Origin: Pseudorhodoplanes sp.
GTDB taxonomy: Bacteria > Pseudomonadota > Alphaproteobacteria > Rhizobiales > Xanthobacteraceae
DNA length: 64,000 nt
Assembly: GCA_022843165.1 (NCBI GenBank)
Contig: JALHOD010000002.1
Location: 266,908 to 330,907, forward strand
Reading direction: 5' to 3'
Program-made: the position numbers and the translations under genes
Shown here: positions 51,020 to 60,544 of the stretch, piece after piece
Numbering within the stretch: position 1 is the stretch's first letter
Layout: the number at the start of each line of letters is the position of its first letter
The notes under the pieces: generated by a model
Told to the model about the DNA's origin: nothing
The model's input: the letters and a program-made list of their open reading frames with translations, nothing else
Databases searched by the model: none

Positions 51020-52858
51020 TTACCACCGCCGCTCGAAGCGCCTGCGAAGGAAGATTGCCAAACCATTCATCACAAACAGAAACACCAGCAGGACCATAAT
51101 CGCGGCGGCCGTCTTGGCCTGGAACGCGATCTCCGGGAGATCGGACCAGAGGTAGATCTGGGCCGGCAGCACGGTCGCCGCCGCCGTTATCCCGCTCGGC
51201 ACCTCCACGATGAATGCGAGCATGCCGATCATCAGGAGCGGCGCGGTTTCTCCCAGCGCGTGCGCCATGCCGATGATCGTGCCGGTCATGATGCCCGGCA
51301 TCGCCAGCGGCAACACGTGATGGAAGATCGCCTGCTGGTGCGACGCGCCGACGCCCAGCGCCGCCTCCTTTATCGACGGTGGAACTGCCTTCAAGGCTGC
51401 GCGGGAGGCAATGATGATTGTCGGCAAGACAAGAAGCGCCAGCACGAGCCCGCCCACCAGGGGCGCGGACCGCGGCAATCCAAAGAAATTCAGGAATACG
51501 GCAAGCCCCAGAAGACCGAACACGATCGACGGCACGGCCGCGAGGTTATTGATGTTGACCTCGATCAGGTCGGTCAGGCGGTTCTTCGGAGCGAACTCCT
51601 CCAGATAGATGGCGCCGGCGACGCCCAAGGGCACGCAGATCACGAGCGTAACGAACAGCGTCAGCGCCGATCCGATCAGCGCGCCGCGAATGCCCGCCAG
51701 TTCCGGCTCGCGGCTGTCGCCGGACGTAAAGAACGCCCAGTTAAAAGCGCTCTGAACGACACCTTTCTCGCGCAGACGCTCCAGCCACGCCACCTCGCGA
51801 TCGCCGACGCGGCGGTTGCTCTCGGGCGTGGCATAGGTCACGAGCTGCCAGCTCCCGGGCTGTGCCTCGGCGGCCGTCTGCAACGGCAGCAGAACTTGCC
51901 CTTTGATCCCGGCATTGTCGATCTCGACGGCCTTCACCAGTCCGCCATTGATGGCGATCAGGAGGCTTGGAAGGTTCTCGGTCAGCACTTCGCTTCCGGA
52001 CCGGTTGTCGAAGCGCGCCTGAAGGGCTGCGGCGTCATCCTCAAACTGCTTGGCACGCTGAGCGAAGCTGTCCGCCTCATCCCCGGCCGCCTTGATGGCC
52101 GCTTCAACGGCCGCTCTGTTGTTGCCGGTCTGGGTCGCGAGTGTTTTCTCCAGGTCAGCTTTTTTCGCCGCCGCCTGGGCGGCATAGCGCTTGAACCGCT
52201 CGGCGTCCTGACGTTCCGCCCGCGCCTGTATGGACAGGAGCTGTTTGACCTCCGCCGTGCGCGCGGCAAAGTCATCGGCGGTGGATAGTATTGTGATCTC
52301 GCCCTCGGTGCCGCTCACCGTGGCCTTGCCGCGGCCGGTCAGGCGCGTGATGCGGGTGCCGATGCCTTTGAGATAGAGATCGGCATCGTCGGACAAGAGC
52401 GCCGGCACCGTTAGCGTCTGTCCGACCAGCGAGGGATCGGCCACCACGCGCTCCCGGAGAAGGTCGGACGCGCCGGACGACAGCAACCCATCCAGCGTAC
52501 GACGGTCCGAGCGACCCGTGACGTTTGGAAACTCGGCGCGCAAGGCGTCGCGGACCAGCAACTGAAAATCCGCGGCCCGGATAACGGCAGGATCGCGCGT
52601 CCCCCTCGGATCGATCTCGGCGGGATCAACCTTGACCTGCATCACCAGACTGTACTGGGTGAAGGCCGGCATGCCTTTCAGAAAGATATCGGTCAGCACC
52701 ACGGCGAGAAACAGCCCGGTGACACCGATGGCGGCAAGCCCGTAGAAGCGGAAGCGGGTTTCCGCGCGGTAGCGCGCCCGGATGCGGGCCTTCGCCGCAT
52801 CGGTCGCCACGTCCACGGATCTGTTCGCTGGAGCGGTCACGTCAGTCATATTGCTCAC
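51020..52858 (-). CDS. pstA: phosphate ABC transporter permease PstA with large periplasmic coiled-coil insert
   Basis: At 612 residues this is about twice the length of the enteric PstA. One membrane helix (about 38-60) is followed by a periplasmic region reaching about residue 385. That region includes a DUF3333-like part and a strongly helical, Ala/Lys/Glu-rich coiled coil at about 200-285, and then comes the normal permease domain with [21 protein letters not shown] and the EAA-type loop [22 protein letters not shown]. It overlaps pstC by 17 bases. DUF3333-containing PstA proteins exist, but the coiled-coil portion seems unusually long. Confidence 0.93.
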   Translation of the reverse strand: MSNMTDVTAPANRSVDVATDAAKARIRARYRAETRFRFYGLAAIGVTGLFLAVVLTDIFLKGMPAFTQYSLVMQVKVDPAEIDPRGTRDPAVIRAADFQLLVRDALRAEFPNVTGRSDRRTLDGLLSSGASDLLRERVVADPSLVGQTLTVPALLSDDADLYLKGIGTRITRLTGRGKATVSGTEGEITILSTADDFAARTAEVKQLLSIQARAERQDAERFKRYAAQAAAKKADLEKTLATQTGNNRAAVEAAIKAAGDEADSFAQRAKQFEDDAAALQARFDNRSGSEVLTENLPSLLIAINGGLVKAVEIDNAGIKGQVLLPLQTAAEAQPGSWQLVTYATPESNRRVGDREVAWLERLREKGVVQSAFNWAFFTSGDSREPELAGIRGALIGSALTLFVTLVICVPLGVAGAIYLEEFAPKNRLTDLIEVNINNLAAVPSIVFGLLGLAVFLNFFGLPRSAPLVGGLVLALLVLPTIIIASRAALKAVPPSIKEAALGVGASHQQAIFHHVLPLAMPGIMTGTIIGMAHALGETAPLLMIGMLAFIVEVPSGITAAATVLPAQIYLWSDLPEIAFQAKTAAAIMVLLVFLFVMNGLAIFLRRRFERRW

Positions 52859-54209
52859 GGTATCTTTTGACGATCTGCATGGCGATCACGTTGAGCGTCA
52901 GGGTGAAGAAGAACAGGACGAATCCGAGTGCGAAGGCCGCAAGCGTCTTGGCGCTGTCGAACTCCTGGTCGCCGACCAGAATGGTCTTGATCTGCACCGT
53001 GAAGGTGGTCACCGCCTCCAGCGGATTGAAAGTGAGATTTGCCGCGAGCCCCGCCGCCATGACCACGATCATGGTCTCTCCCACTGCCCGGCTGATGGCG
53101 AGCATGAAGGCCGACACGATGCCTGCGAAGGCTGCCGGCAACACGACCTTCTTGACGGTTTCCGACTTGGTCGCGCCCATCGCATAGGAGCCGTCGCGCA
53201 GCGATTGCGGCACCGCGTTGATGACGTCATCGGACAGCGAGGAGACGAAGGGAATGATCATCATGCCCATGACAATGCCGGCCGCCAACGCGCTCTCGGA
53301 GGCCACATTCAGCCCGAAGGCTTCGCCCCACCCGCGGACATGCGGCGCCAGCGTCAGGGCGGCGAAAAAGCCCAGAACGACGGTCGGAATGCCGGCCAGG
53401 ATCTCAAGCAAAGGCTTTGCGACTGCACGGAAACGAGGCGTCGCATATTCCGCCATGTAGATGGCTGCAAACAGCCCGATCGGACCTGCGATCAGCATCG
53501 CGATGGTGGTGATGAGCAGCGTGCCGGTCACCAGCGGGACGATGCCAAAAGCGCCGGACGAGCCGCCCTGATCGGCCCGCATCGCGATCTGCGGGCTCCA
53601 TTGCAGCCCGAACAGGAATTCCAGCGGCGAGACCTTCTGAAAGAAACGAACGGTCTCGAACAGAACGGAGAACACAATTCCGATGGTTGTCAGGACCGCC
53701 ACGCAGGCCGCCGCGAACAAAACTGCTTTCACCACGCGCTCGACCTGATTGCGGGCACGAAAATTCGCAGTCAGCACCCGCAACGCGTATGATAGGCCGA
53801 GCAGACCGAAAATCCAGCCTGCTCCGATAACGATCGTATTGGTCCAGGACTGCCACGATGCATAAGCATCGGCGGCAATACGCATCGATGGACTGACGTC
53901 TCCGGAATACTGGCCATTGGCGAGCGAGACGATGTCGCGCAGCACCGCGCCGCGGCGCAGGTCGTCGGTGAGAATGGCGGGATCGAAAGCAGTCAGCGCC
54001 TGCGTGGTGACGATGTAGCTTGCCAGCGGACGGCCGACCAGGAACACCAGCAACATCGGAATGAGAACAAGGATGACGACGAACGTGCCATGATAGGAGG
54101 GACGGGAATGCAGAACCGCGGTCTGTCCGGCGGCGACAGCTCTGGCGCGGCCGAAATAATAGCCGACCACGACCAGCAGAATGAGTCCCAGGAGATACAG
54201 GAGGCCCAT
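52842..54209 (-). CDS. pstC: phosphate ABC transporter permease PstC
   Basis: The 455-residue protein has several N-terminal helices, a periplasmic loop (around 60-130) and the permease domain with FGIVPLVTGTLLITTIAMLIAG and the EAA loop SYAMGATKSETVKKVVLPAA. It pairs with PstA in phosphate import. The gene lies 89 bp after pstS, separated by a strong terminator hairpin, and overlaps pstA by 17 bases. Confidence 0.95.
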   Translation of the reverse strand: MGLLYLLGLILLVVVGYYFGRARAVAAGQTAVLHSRPSYHGTFVVILVLIPMLLVFLVGRPLASYIVTTQALTAFDPAILTDDLRRGAVLRDIVSLANGQYSGDVSPSMRIAADAYASWQSWTNTIVIGAGWIFGLLGLSYALRVLTANFRARNQVERVVKAVLFAAACVAVLTTIGIVFSVLFETVRFFQKVSPLEFLFGLQWSPQIAMRADQGGSSGAFGIVPLVTGTLLITTIAMLIAGPIGLFAAIYMAEYATPRFRAVAKPLLEILAGIPTVVLGFFAALTLAPHVRGWGEAFGLNVASESALAAGIVMGMMIIPFVSSLSDDVINAVPQSLRDGSYAMGATKSETVKKVVLPAAFAGIVSAFMLAISRAVGETMIVVMAAGLAANLTFNPLEAVTTFTVQIKTILVGDQEFDSAKTLAAFALGFVLFFFTLTLNVIAMQIVKRYREQYD

Positions 54210-54248
54210 GCCTCACCCCAACTCGCGTCCGCGGACGCATTAAACCCG

Positions 54249-54280
54249 AAAAAGGCGGCGGCCGCTTCTGCGCGGCCGCC
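54249..54280 (-). terminator. intercistronic terminator between pstS and pstC
   Basis: On the operon strand GGCGGCCGC pairs perfectly with GCGGCCGCC (9 bp, loop GCAGAA). After an extra GCC, five U residues follow (54253-54249). It should stop part of the transcription after pstS, raising the amount of the binding protein relative to the permease genes. Confidence 0.75.
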
Positions 54281-54298
54281 GTATTCACATCACGCGTA

Positions 54299-55348
54299 TC
54301 AGGAACTCGGCGCCTGCATCGGAGCCATGCCGGTCACGCCTTTGCGGACCGCATCAAGCTCCTTCTTCGGCAGCGTCACGAGACCCTTCTTGGCAAGATA
54401 GCCGTCCTCGCCCAGAGCCTTAGGCGACACATATTCCAGCGCGAACTTGTCGACGCCGGGCACCACGCCGACATGCTGTTTCTTGATGTAGACGAAGAGC
54501 GGACGCGATCCCTTGTACTTGCCGCCCGCGATATTGTCGTAATTCGGCTCCGCGCCGTCGAGCGCAACGCCGCGCAGCTTGGCGGCGTTTTCTTCGAGGA
54601 ACGAATAGCCGAATACGCCGAAGGCGTTCTTGTTGGCTTCCAGCTTCTGAACGATGACGTTGTCGTTCTCGCCGGCTTCCACATAAGCGCCGTCCTCGCG
54701 CAGGGTCTTCCAGGCCTTGTCGAACGCCTTCTTGTCCGACGTCTTCAGCGCCTTCAGGGCCGGAACCTGCTCGGCGCCGACTTCCATGAACAATTCATGC
54801 AGCGAGTCGCGGGTACCCGAGGTCGGCGGCGGGCCGAGCACTTCGATCTTGAGGTTCGGCAGCGACTTGTCGATGTCCGACCAGTTCTTGTACGGGTTGG
54901 CGACCAGCTTGCCGTCGGCGCCCGGCACTTCCTTGGCCAGCGCCAGGAACAGCTGGCCGAGGGTCAGCTTCATCGCCGGCCCCTGCTTGGACTGGGCCAG
55001 CGTCAGACCATCGAAGCCGACCTTGATCTCGACGACTTCCTTGACGCCGTTCTTCTGGCAATCCTCGAATTCGCTCTTCTTCATGGGGCGCGAGGCATTG
55101 GTCACGTCCGGATGGCCGACGCCGACGCCGGCGCAGAACAGCTTCATGCCGCCGCCGGTGCCGGTCGATTCGACGACCGGGGTCTTCATGCCGGACGACT
55201 TGCCGAACTGCTCGGCGACGGTAGTGGTGAACGGATAAACGGTGGACGATCCGACGATGCGGATCTGGTCGCGGGCCTCGGCGTTACCGGCCATCAGCAT
55301 GCCGGCCGCCACGAGCGCAAATGCGCCGGCGAAGGTCTTTGTATTCAC
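54299..55348 (-). CDS. pstS: phosphate-binding protein PstS
   Basis: The 349-residue protein begins at GTG 55348, preceded by AAGGAG seven bases upstream. It has a signal peptide (NTKTFAGAFALVAAGMLMAG) and the PstS phosphate-site segments IVGSSTVYPFT, ESTGTGGGMKLFC and PPPTSGTRDSLHELF. It captures phosphate in the periplasm for PstCAB. It lies 110 bp downstream of the Pho box and just after phoR. Confidence 0.96.
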   Translation of the reverse strand: MNTKTFAGAFALVAAGMLMAGNAEARDQIRIVGSSTVYPFTTTVAEQFGKSSGMKTPVVESTGTGGGMKLFCAGVGVGHPDVTNASRPMKKSEFEDCQKNGVKEVVEIKVGFDGLTLAQSKQGPAMKLTLGQLFLALAKEVPGADGKLVANPYKNWSDIDKSLPNLKIEVLGPPPTSGTRDSLHELFMEVGAEQVPALKALKTSDKKAFDKAWKTLREDGAYVEAGENDNVIVQKLEANKNAFGVFGYSFLEENAAKLRGVALDGAEPNYDNIAGGKYKGSRPLFVYIKKQHVGVVPGVDKFALEYVSPKALGEDGYLAKKGLVTLPKKELDAVRKGVTGMAPMQAPSS

Positions 55349-55447
55349 GGGATATCTCCTTCGTTTGTAGGGGCGGCTTGTGGTCCTGTCGGTCATGTCG
55401 ACCGCCCGCCTTGCCTCTGTCGCGTAGGGCGACTTCGTCTCGGTTCT

Positions 55448-55476
55448 ATGACGCCGGGATGACAATCAGATGACAG
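55448..55476 (-). promoter_or_regulatory. Pho box with three direct half-sites
   Basis: On the pstS strand CTGTCAT (55476-55470), TTGTCAT (55465-55459) and GCGTCAT (55454-55448) recur at exact 11-bp spacing. The first two form a near-perfect PhoB box. TAGAAC at the end of the third could be the -10. The array lies right after the phoR stop and about 100 bp before the pstS start, so PhoB should switch on pstSCAB-phoU-phoB under phosphate starvation. Confidence 0.85.
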
Positions 55477-55477
55477 A

Positions 55478-56821
55478 CTAAGTCACTGATTTTTCAGCGT
55501 CTTTTTTCACCGCAGGAGCCGTTCCTGTGGACATGGGCAGGCGAATTGTGAAAGTCGCCCCCTGCCCGGTCTTGCTGTCGATCATCAGCCGACCGCGATG
55601 GCGATTGAGCACATGCTTGACCAGCGCCAGCCCCAGTCCGGTGCCGCCCAGCGCGCGGCTGCCGGTGACGTCCACCCGGTAGAACCGCTCGGTCAGCCGA
55701 GGAATATGCTCGGCGGCGATGCCGGGACCGTAATCCCGCACGGACGCGACCGCTTCGTCGCCGCCATCCTGCGCCTTGCTGCGAGACAGCGTGATCTCGA
55801 CTCGCTTACCAGAACCGCCATACTTGAGCGCGTTCTCGATCAGATTCTCGAATACCCGGATCAGTTCATCGCGATCGCCCGGCACGACAAGCTGCTCGGC
55901 CGGGGCCTGGATCACCACCTCGACTCCCCGGTCGCGCGCCAGCGTCTGCAGTGCATCGACGACCTGCCGCACCACCGGCACCAGCTCAACGGGCGTGACT
56001 GGCCGCACATGCGCGGCGAGCTCGATCCGCGACAATGACAGCAGGTCGTCGATCAGGCGCGCCATGCGGTTGGCCTGGGCTTCCATGATGTCCAGAAAGC
56101 GTTCGCGGGCGGCGACGTCGTTGCGGGCCGGCCCTTTCAGGGTTTCGATAAAGCCCGACAGCGCCGCGAGCGGCGTGCGCAATTCGTGGCTGGCATTGGC
56201 CACGAAATCCGCCCGCATCTCCTCGACACGGCGAATCGGCGTCAGATCGTGAAATGTCAGCAGCAGGAAAGCCGGACGGGCATTTGCCTCCCCATCGCCG
56301 GCATGAACCGGCGTCACGAAAGCCTCCGACCAGCGGTCGGCGGGCACCCGTTCGGAAAATTCCACCCGCTCCGGCTTGTTGGTCACGATCGCGCGCCGAA
56401 TCGCCTCGACAACGTCCGGCACGCGCAGCGCGATCGAGGCCGGGTCGCCGCGCCGCAGCGCGGGCGCCATCGCTGTCGCCTGCGCATTGAAGCTGATCAC
56501 GCGCCCGTCCGGCGCAAGCGCGATGGTAGGATCTGGCAGCGCCGAAATCATATCCTGCAGGCTGCCGTAATCGGCTCGCCCCGCGCCGCTATCGAGCGGA
56601 ATATCCGGGCCCGCCGTGCGGTTGGCGACAACGCCGCCGAGCCCTCCGGCGAGCAGGATGATGGCGAGACAAAGCAGCCCCCGCCCAAGCGACAGCGATC
56701 CCGCCAGCACCAATATGCAAATGACCAGGACGGCGGCCGCAGCCATGAACAATGCGCGATAAGCCCATGTCCGCGATCGCCGCGGCCACCGGCCCTTGCT
56801 CGCGTCATCACCGGTCGTCAT
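55478..56821 (-). CDS. phoR: phosphate regulon sensor histidine kinase PhoR
   Basis: The 447-residue protein has two N-terminal membrane helices (about 22-40 and 46-66), a PAS domain (about 85-200, LPDPTIALAPDGRVISFN), a dimerisation/phosphoacceptor domain with His212 in NASHELRTPLAAL, and an ATPase domain with NLIENALKYG, YGPGIAAEH and GTGLGLALV. It phosphorylates PhoB under phosphate limitation. Its start overlaps the upstream YbhN-like gene by 14 bases, so the phosphate genes may be read in part from that promoter. Confidence 0.95.
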   Translation of the reverse strand: MTTGDDASKGRWPRRSRTWAYRALFMAAAAVLVICILVLAGSLSLGRGLLCLAIILLAGGLGGVVANRTAGPDIPLDSGAGRADYGSLQDMISALPDPTIALAPDGRVISFNAQATAMAPALRRGDPASIALRVPDVVEAIRRAIVTNKPERVEFSERVPADRWSEAFVTPVHAGDGEANARPAFLLLTFHDLTPIRRVEEMRADFVANASHELRTPLAALSGFIETLKGPARNDVAARERFLDIMEAQANRMARLIDDLLSLSRIELAAHVRPVTPVELVPVVRQVVDALQTLARDRGVEVVIQAPAEQLVVPGDRDELIRVFENLIENALKYGGSGKRVEITLSRSKAQDGGDEAVASVRDYGPGIAAEHIPRLTERFYRVDVTGSRALGGTGLGLALVKHVLNRHRGRLMIDSKTGQGATFTIRLPMSTGTAPAVKKDAEKSVT

Positions 56822-57899
56822 CGCGCTTCGCGGACCCCTTCTTGCGCGCGTACGCCTTGCTTTCGGCGCGGGATTTCTTCTTGTCGCTCACCAGCACGTC
56901 GGCCGCAATATTTCCCAACGGCGGCACTTTGGCCGTAAACACACCTTTCATGATTTCGCGTCCACCCAGAATGAACAGCGAAAGCGTGAACGGCGTAATG
57001 TAATACAAAAGCCGGAATAGCAGCAGGCCGGCCAGCAACTCCTCCTTGTCGAACTGCCACAGCGCGACCAGCATCGCGGCGTCGAAAACGCCAAGGCCTC
57101 CGGGCGAATGACTGGCGAATCCAAGCAACGTGGCGGAGACAAAGATAACCGCCAGCATGATGAAGCCGACATGCGGCTCATCCGGCAGCAGCATATACAT
57201 GGCCAATGCGCAGAACCCCAAATCGACAATGCCGATCAATATCTGCAGAAATGTCAGCGGCCCCCCCGGCAGCGTGACTTTCCAGTTGCTGCGGCCCATG
57301 GTCCGGGGTGCCATCCACACCCAAACGACATAAGCGGTGAGAACGGCCAGCGTTATGCCCGCGAGAAACCGATTGAACCATGCCGGCAACTGGTTGATCG
57401 CGGAGGCGGCATCCGGCGCGTAGAAAATGCCGAGACCCAGCACGGTCGCGTTGCCGAGCCAGAATGTCAGCCCCGCGATGAAGCAGATTTTTGCAACCTC
57501 CACCGCGCTCACGCCATAGGCGGAATAAATCCGGTAACGCACCGCGCCACCGGTGAACACGCTGGCCCCGACATTGTGGCCAACCGAATAGCTCGTGAAT
57601 CCGGCCAGCGCCGCCGTGGCATAGGACACGTCGTTTCGGCCGATCGTCCTGAGCGCGAACAGGTCGTAAAAAGTCAGCGTAAAATATCCCGCCCCGACAC
57701 AAAGCGCGGCAAGCATCACATCGCGCGGTTCGGTGTTTTTCAGCGCCTTGACGAGATCGTCCCAATTGAGGTCGTGCAGCATCCGGTACAGCACGACTGC
57801 GGCGACGACGATGATGGTGAGACTCAGGACAAACCCGACCCTGTGCCAGCCGATCTTCTCACTGATGAAACGCAAGGCGGCGCGCAGCGATTGAAGCAT
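56808..57899 (-). CDS. YbhN/UPF0104-family membrane protein (LPG-synthase TM-region type)
   Basis: The 363-residue protein has about eight membrane helices and the conserved FTSYSVGHNVGASVFTGG and GFASHSPGGLGVFDAAML motifs of the lysylphosphatidylglycerol synthase TM-domain family (UPF0104). It has a long basic C-terminal tail (KKKSRAESKAYARKKGSAKR). It lacks the cytosolic catalytic domain of MprF, so its role (lipid transport or flipping) is only inferred. It overlaps phoR, and an optional terminator lies downstream of the facing gene. Confidence 0.88.
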   Translation of the reverse strand: MLQSLRAALRFISEKIGWHRVGFVLSLTIIVVAAVVLYRMLHDLNWDDLVKALKNTEPRDVMLAALCVGAGYFTLTFYDLFALRTIGRNDVSYATAALAGFTSYSVGHNVGASVFTGGAVRYRIYSAYGVSAVEVAKICFIAGLTFWLGNATVLGLGIFYAPDAASAINQLPAWFNRFLAGITLAVLTAYVVWVWMAPRTMGRSNWKVTLPGGPLTFLQILIGIVDLGFCALAMYMLLPDEPHVGFIMLAVIFVSATLLGFASHSPGGLGVFDAAMLVALWQFDKEELLAGLLLFRLLYYITPFTLSLFILGGREIMKGVFTAKVPPLGNIAADVLVSDKKKSRAESKAYARKKGSAKRDDDR

Positions 57900-58002
57900 T
57901 GCAGTCCCCGCCCCCCTGGCGGTTGAATAGCGTGCCTCCCTGCCGGAAACACGCCAGCGCGCGCGGTACTAGCAGATGTTCACGGTCCTAAGCAAAGTGG
58001 AA

Positions 58003-58039
58003 AAAGGCGGATTGCGGGAAATAACCGCAATCCGCCTTT
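58003..58039. terminator. strong 15-bp stem-loop terminator
   Basis: AAAGGCGGATTGCGG (58003-58017) pairs with CCGCAATCCGCCTTT (58025-58039) around GAAATAA, a perfect 15-bp stem. It lies 25 bases past the stop of the leftward binding-protein gene and its A/T-flanked ends can terminate in either direction, so it insulates the catabolic cluster from the phosphate region. Confidence 0.85.
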
Positions 58040-58063
58040 CGTCACAGTTGCCCGTAAAGCAAG

Positions 58064-59017
58064 TTATTTCCGGGGCGGAATCTGGATCAGTTCTTTCAGC
58101 TGGTCCGGCGTCAACTGGTTCGCGGTGAATTTCAGTTCGACCGCATCCTTGATGATGGTGTCGAGCCCGACGATCTGATCCGGGTTCAGCGAGTCCTTTG
58201 CGAAGAACTCGCGAGTCCGCCGAGCTTTCGCCTCAGGAATATTCAGCCATTCCGCATACACTTTGAGGCCGGCATCAGTGTACATCCAGTCGATGGTTTC
58301 CCGATAGGCCTTCATATAGCGATCGATGACATCCTTGCGTGACTTCAGAACGTCGGCAGTCGTGATCAGGAGACGCACCGTCTGTCCCTTGAACGCCGCC
58401 GCGTCATTGCCGGTCGCCACGATGCGAATCTGGTTCTTGTCGAGTTGATCCAGTCCGAAGGGCGGCGCGGCCCAGCCGACATCGATCTGACCCGACATCA
58501 CCTGCGTCAGCGTGCCGGGAGGGCCGCCGGTCGACGTCGGTTTCGCCGTCAAACCGTATTGCTTCATGAAGGCGGTGACGATGCCGTGGGTGGACGAGCC
58601 GTTGGTCGAATAAGCGAGGGTCTTGCCAGCGGTGTCTTTCAGACTCTTGATCGGCGAATCCGTTTTCACATACCAATAAAGGTCGCCCGCACCGGTGGTC
58701 TCGGCGCCGAGAATGCGAATCGGCGCCCCCTTGGAATAGGCACCAAGCGCCCCCATGATGCCGCCGGCGACTCCGATATCGACGCTGCTGGAAATAACGG
58801 CCTGCTGGGTCTCGCCCGCACCCTGGGTGTAGACGATCTCAAGCTCAAGACCGTGTTTCTTGAAGATGCCGCCCTTCTGGCCGACTTCGGAAATTGACGT
58901 ATCCCAGTTACCGCGCTGGCCGACGGCCAGCCTCAGCTTGTCTTGCGCAGCAGCACCAGCCACGCTTGTCAGGATGCCGATCACGGCAACCAGACTACAG
59001 AGTCCCACCTTCTTCAT
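58064..59017 (-). CDS. NMT1/TauA-type ABC transporter substrate-binding protein
   Basis: A 317-residue protein with a signal peptide (MKKVGLCSLVAVIGILTSVA and cleavage near AAAQD) and the NMT1/SsuA-like fold: QKGGIFKKHGLELEIVYTQGAG, DIGVAGGIMGALGAYSKG and GKTLAYSTNGSSTHGIV. Such proteins bind organic acids, sulfonates or aromatic compounds. It lies 59 bp after the Rieske oxygenase gene on the same strand, so it probably binds that pathway's substrate. Permease and ATPase genes are absent from the window. Confidence 0.88.
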   Translation of the reverse strand: MKKVGLCSLVAVIGILTSVAGAAAQDKLRLAVGQRGNWDTSISEVGQKGGIFKKHGLELEIVYTQGAGETQQAVISSSVDIGVAGGIMGALGAYSKGAPIRILGAETTGAGDLYWYVKTDSPIKSLKDTAGKTLAYSTNGSSTHGIVTAFMKQYGLTAKPTSTGGPPGTLTQVMSGQIDVGWAAPPFGLDQLDKNQIRIVATGNDAAAFKGQTVRLLITTADVLKSRKDVIDRYMKAYRETIDWMYTDAGLKVYAEWLNIPEAKARRTREFFAKDSLNPDQIVGLDTIIKDAVELKFTANQLTPDQLKELIQIPPRK

Positions 59018-59076
59018 TCTCTTCTCCCTCTGAATCGCCTTCTTATTGAGACGTTGATGTGTTCAAGAACGCAATA

Positions 59077-60375
59077 TCAGGCCACTTTTTCCGCTTGTCC
59101 TGAAGCCGGAACGTCAGAATCGACGCCGCAGGTTCGCCAGTTCGTCGATTTCGGCACCACGCCCTCGAAAGACCGGATCCTGGCGTGCGGAATGCGCGGT
59201 TCGGTCGTGCCAATGGCGGGGCCGCCGGACTGCATCTGACGCGCCGCCTCGACCATGATGCGACGGAACTCGACGACGGCGAGATCGCTAGCGCCGAGCT
59301 TTTCTCTGGTGCGATCGGCGATTGGTCCCATCGTCACCCACATCGCGATATCCTGGTTCGGAATGCCGCTGATGCCGGTGAAATTGCCGAGCTTCATCAG
59401 GTTACGGTCCTGCAGATAGCTGTTCTCGCGCGTACGAACGTTGTTGAAGTTGCGATCCAGATCGATGCCGGGTTGCGCGACGTTGAATTTGCGCCAGGCT
59501 TCCTGGTTGATGCCGCCCTTCTCGCTCCAGGCGATGAAATGGAACACGGTATTGGCATCATCCGCCGGGGCCAGCACAGTTGCAACATTGTACTCGTTGT
59601 TCGGCGGGATCAGCGCGGTGAACGGCGCGATATACACCGTCCTGCGAACGTAATCATGGGTGCCGGCATTGGTGATCGGACGGCGAATCGCGGCGTAGTG
59701 AAACCCATAACTCGTCTTTTCCACCTGCAGCCGCGGCGCCTTGTCGGTGGAGGGCCGCAGCCAATGCGTCTCGACGGCCTTGGCGCTGTCCACCTTGGCC
59801 GGCTTCATGTCGGACGAATGCAGACTGGACGAGTGCGCGGAATCGATCTGCCCCTCGAGAATCTGCGCCCAGTTGCAGGGCACATGGATCTTCACGATGC
59901 TGACCTGCGCGTCAGGCGTCGGCGCAAAGGCGGGCGGCTCGAATTCCGGCATCGTCTCGCGCGGCCCCATATAGGTCCACACGAAACCGCCTGCTTCGCG
60001 CGCCGGATAAGCTTTCATCTTCACTTTTTCGGCGAATCCGCTTTCCGGCGGTTCGGAGGCCATTTCGACCACGTTGCCTTCGACGTCCATTTTCCAGCCG
60101 TGATACAGGCAGCGCAGTCCGCATTCCTCGTTGCGGCCGAAGGCCAGCGACGCGCGGCGGTGTGGACAATATTCGTCCAGCACGCCCAGCCGGCCTTCGC
60201 TGTCGCGGAACACCACCAGATCCTCGCCGAGAAGCCTGATCTTGACCGGCGCGCCGTCGGCTTCGGCGACCTCCTCCGACAGACAGGCGGGCATCCAGTG
60301 ACGGCGCATGATCTGGCCCATCGGCGCGTCGCCTTCGACGCGGCACAGCAGATCGTTCTCTTCCGATGTCATCAT
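59077..60375 (-). CDS. Rieske non-haem iron oxygenase, phthalate 4,5-dioxygenase-like
   Basis: The 432-residue protein has an N-terminal Rieske domain with CPH (Cys70, His72) and CLYH (Cys89, His92) cluster ligands, and a C-terminal catalytic domain with GQIDSAHSSSLH, giving His181 and His186 as mononuclear iron ligands. Related oxygenases attack phthalate and other carboxylated aromatics. The ATG 60375 has GGAGG upstream. It is divergent from a PDR-type reductase and a Gfo/Idh/MocA dehydrogenase, the pair expected for a dihydroxylation route. Confidence 0.92.
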   Translation of the reverse strand: MMTSEENDLLCRVEGDAPMGQIMRRHWMPACLSEEVAEADGAPVKIRLLGEDLVVFRDSEGRLGVLDEYCPHRRASLAFGRNEECGLRCLYHGWKMDVEGNVVEMASEPPESGFAEKVKMKAYPAREAGGFVWTYMGPRETMPEFEPPAFAPTPDAQVSIVKIHVPCNWAQILEGQIDSAHSSSLHSSDMKPAKVDSAKAVETHWLRPSTDKAPRLQVEKTSYGFHYAAIRRPITNAGTHDYVRRTVYIAPFTALIPPNNEYNVATVLAPADDANTVFHFIAWSEKGGINQEAWRKFNVAQPGIDLDRNFNNVRTRENSYLQDRNLMKLGNFTGISGIPNQDIAMWVTMGPIADRTREKLGASDLAVVEFRRIMVEAARQMQSGGPAIGTTEPRIPHARIRSFEGVVPKSTNWRTCGVDSDVPASGQAEKVA

Positions 60376-60417
60376 CGCCTTCCTCCCTGACCGGAGTGGC
60401 CGGTCCCGCAATAAATA

Positions 60418-60468
60418 TTAGCTCTCTAAGATAAAACTTTATAAGATGTCCAGACTGGTTGTCCAGAC
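60418..60468. promoter_or_regulatory. divergent operator region with inverted and direct repeats
   Basis: TTAG-CTCT-CTAA (60418-60429), ATAAA-AC-TTTAT (60431-60442) and a direct repeat TGTCCAGAC (60447-60455 and 60460-60468, 13-bp period) lie close together between the oxygenase and reductase starts. The AT-rich inverted repeats are MarR-operator-like; the direct repeat may serve another regulator. A MarR gene ends the right-hand operon. Confidence 0.45.
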
Positions 60469-60544
60469 GGCAAAGCGCCGCGTTTGTGCGACGCAACAGA
60501 GTTCTGCTTGATGAATACCTGTCCGCCCTTTAACTGACGACGTC

